Assembly: GCA_030544235.1 (NCBI GenBank)
Contig: CM060461.1
Coordinates: 8,005,449 to 8,069,448, forward strand
Length of the DNA: 64,000 nucleotides
Direction: 5' to 3'
Source: Lepturacanthus savala
Taxonomy: Eukaryota > Chordata > Actinopteri > Scombriformes > Trichiuridae
Part shown: positions 61,967 to 64,000 of the stretch, piece by piece
How positions within the stretch are numbered: the first letter of the stretch is position 1
Layout of the letters: each line of letters begins with the position of its first letter
The notes under the pieces: model-generated
Database searches by the model: none
Told to the model about the DNA's origin: nothing
The model's input: only the letters and a program-made list of their open reading frames with translations
Program-made: the position numbers and the translations under genes

Positions 61967-64000
61967 CTGATGGTGGAACAAGCAGCAGGCATGTACATTA
62001 GCATGTTACCAACAGACCAAGGAATAGCCAGTTACAAGATCTTTTAGAGAGTATATTTAACGTTTTACAGCAAACCACTCTTCAGATCTGTACAATTACT
62101 ACTACATAACTACAGTACTGCAAAATGTATTACACATTTAATTTAATTCATGGTTCTGTTGGGGATGTTTGATAGTGAAATCTTTTCTTCATCTCTTAGG
62201 CTGCTGCAGAGAAGGTTTATTCCCTTCCTTTTTAATAAAAAATAGTTCTACATTAAGACCAAATTTCCTTTTTCAATTTAGACAAAAAGATCAATACCAT
62301 TTTAATGTCTGTACACTTAATATGAAACTACTGCCAGCAGCCATTGATCTTAGTCTGGCACATAGCAACATGTGCAATTTTTATGTTTCTTGCGTTCAAT
62401 TTTTTAGTGTTAGAGTGAGATGAATGGTTGCTGACAAGGGCTAGATATTTAGCTTACAGTCTAATTAATCCTTTAATGTAAACACTACTTATCCTTTCTA
62501 CCCTATCTTACAGAAATCATTAACCTATTCTTTCTTGAAAGGAGAGCTCTTTGTTGGACTATATTAAACAAATACAATCCAAATTTAATGGAAGGCATTC
62601 GTGCAATTGCATTTCAACCCCCTTTACACATCAGCATTTGACTGATCGTTACAAGGGCAACTGCAATGTAATGATTCAAATGAAGAATGGCAAGTTTATT
62701 GGCCCTCAAATTTGCTCATATTAAACCCAAACGTCTAGACAATTTATCCTGGAGAATTGTTTGTTAAAGAAGCGCAAGGAGAACTTGGCATGCCCTAAAA
62801 GGGCTCAATAATAGCAATGTAGCCACATAAACTTTTTACAAGGGGTATAAATAAGTCAACTCAAAAAAATATAATATTTTAAGAAACATAATAGCTCTGG
62901 TCAAAGACAAAATAACAAATCCTGATAAAATAAAAGTCCCATTATTTTGACTGAGGACTTTTAACACTTTGCTTTCATCGCACCTATTACCAACTATGCT
63001 TATTTCGAACAAAGCCAAAAATCATGTCCTACTTTCTCATATCTCAACTTATTTTTTACTTTGAAAACCAGCCAAAGACAGACACACAATGTGGATACTA
63101 AACAATTTATGTAACAGCATCAAATTTTAATTCACTATCTTGCCAATTTTTAGTTGAATAAGCAGCTGGAGTTAATGTTTTACAGTTTGCCACAGTAATA
63201 AAGAAGGCCTCCTGTGGACACAACTTTATTGTTCTATTTCAAAAAGATTTATGCTTTAAGTACAGCATATTTCACATTCTGGCATAGTTTTAAATAGACA
63301 ATTTAAATCTGCCCACAGCTCATTGGTCTTCTACAGCCATAATTGATGACAGATTGTTCATTTTTAAATCATTGGATTAGCTGATTATTAGTAACAAGTG
63401 TAAGAAAGAAGCAAAGCATTGTCAAATAGTTTCTGGTTCTCTAAGTGGACCTTGTCCTAATGAAATAAATACCGCTTCATTTTCATGATTGTTTTTTGTC
63501 TTTTTTTTTTTGTTGATTTTCTTACAAACAGCCAGGCAACAGACATTGAATCGGAGATTACACACTCAATATGAAAACCATGCTAGATTTCACTACACCA
63601 GCCAAATACAACAAACTCAAGTCTGCCAGCAATCAGACTTCAGGAAAGAAACTATTGACAAGATCAGTCCACAAAATATCAAAAGAAATATTTCCTTTCA
63701 TTGATTTGCTGAAATAATTTGTGGGATTCCCCAACTATCAAATAGCAAAATCTGGTGTTGTCTTTGAGGGCTTGAGTCATGTGTTTATATGACAATTCAT
63801 ACACCATGCGCTGAGAGACTCTCCTCCCCTAAGGGCTTTTGGATCTCACTGTAACACCACTTCATTTATGGGCGTCTCCTAGAAAATAATCGCTGAAAGT
63901 CTGCACTGCATTTTGAGAGACAGGTGTTTGTAGTGAAGGGTTTCATCTTAGCTATTTATTGTATTATTTTGACCAAAGTTATTGTGGAATGCAGATATTG
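61967..64000 (-). other. Intron 2, partial
   Basis: Sequence upstream of exon 3, AT-rich, running out of the window. No exon 2 candidate with TSPN-like reading was seen, and no promoter is expected here. A T run lies at 63501-63511. Confidence 0.55.

Noticed and set aside
61745..61981. Minus-strand open frame of 78 codons covering exon 3
   Set aside because: It is in the wrong frame. The correct frame is split by splice phases 1 and 2 and gives the TSPN sequence instead.

Overview
This window is vertebrate nuclear DNA, almost certainly from a ray-finned (teleost) fish. It holds one recognisable gene: a large interior part of a fibrillar collagen gene of the type XI alpha-1 family (col11a1), on the minus strand. 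Short GT-AG exons are separated by AT-rich introns, which carry microsatellites and fish-type transposon relics. No bacterial-style operon, RNA gene, CRISPR array or second protein gene was seen.

I could place 47 consecutive coding exons by reading the minus strand between splice sites. By the human gene's numbering they correspond to exons 3 to 49. Every junction keeps the frame: 3503 coding bases, meaning 2 bases of a split codon plus 1167 whole codons. Exons 1-2 (signal peptide and start of the N-terminal domain) lie to the right of position 64000. About the last 288 residues of the major helix and the C-propeptide lie to the left of position 1. In transcription order (right to left) the layout is as follows. 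Exons 3-5 (61966 to 49304) encode most of the laminin-G-like TSPN domain. Exons 6-8 (45565 to 43031) encode the acidic, tyrosine-rich variable region. Exons 9-12 (41859 to 37388) encode the minor triple helix. Exons 12-14 (37462 to 33939) encode the N-telopeptide and the start of the major helix. Exons 14-49 (33995 to 389) encode about 726 of 1014 major-helix residues in unbroken Gly-X-Y triplets, with 45/54/90/108-bp exons.

Assignment to type XI alpha-1 rather than type V alpha-1 rests on several local signatures recalled from the human proteins: EDFGPGVPAET before the minor helix, GPPGPGGVVGPQ, GGEGPQG, GEKGENGDVG and GQQGMFGQKGDEG. Whether this is teleost col11a1a or col11a1b cannot be decided from the window alone.

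The introns hold identifiable mobile DNA. There is a tRNA-derived SINE with a perfect 12-bp target duplication and a 489-bp hAT-like element. Two elements have matching AGGT/ACCT ends flanked by TTAA. Two members of one Tc1/mariner-like MITE family and a Tc1-like transposase tail are also present, with TA and GATA microsatellites. I found no convincing undescribed system. The points most worth a second look are the variable region (no visible basic 6B exon, a G-rich tract just after the exon 5 donor, a weak exon 8 acceptor with palindromes upstream) and an excess of glycine in Y positions in the C-terminal half of the helix seen here.
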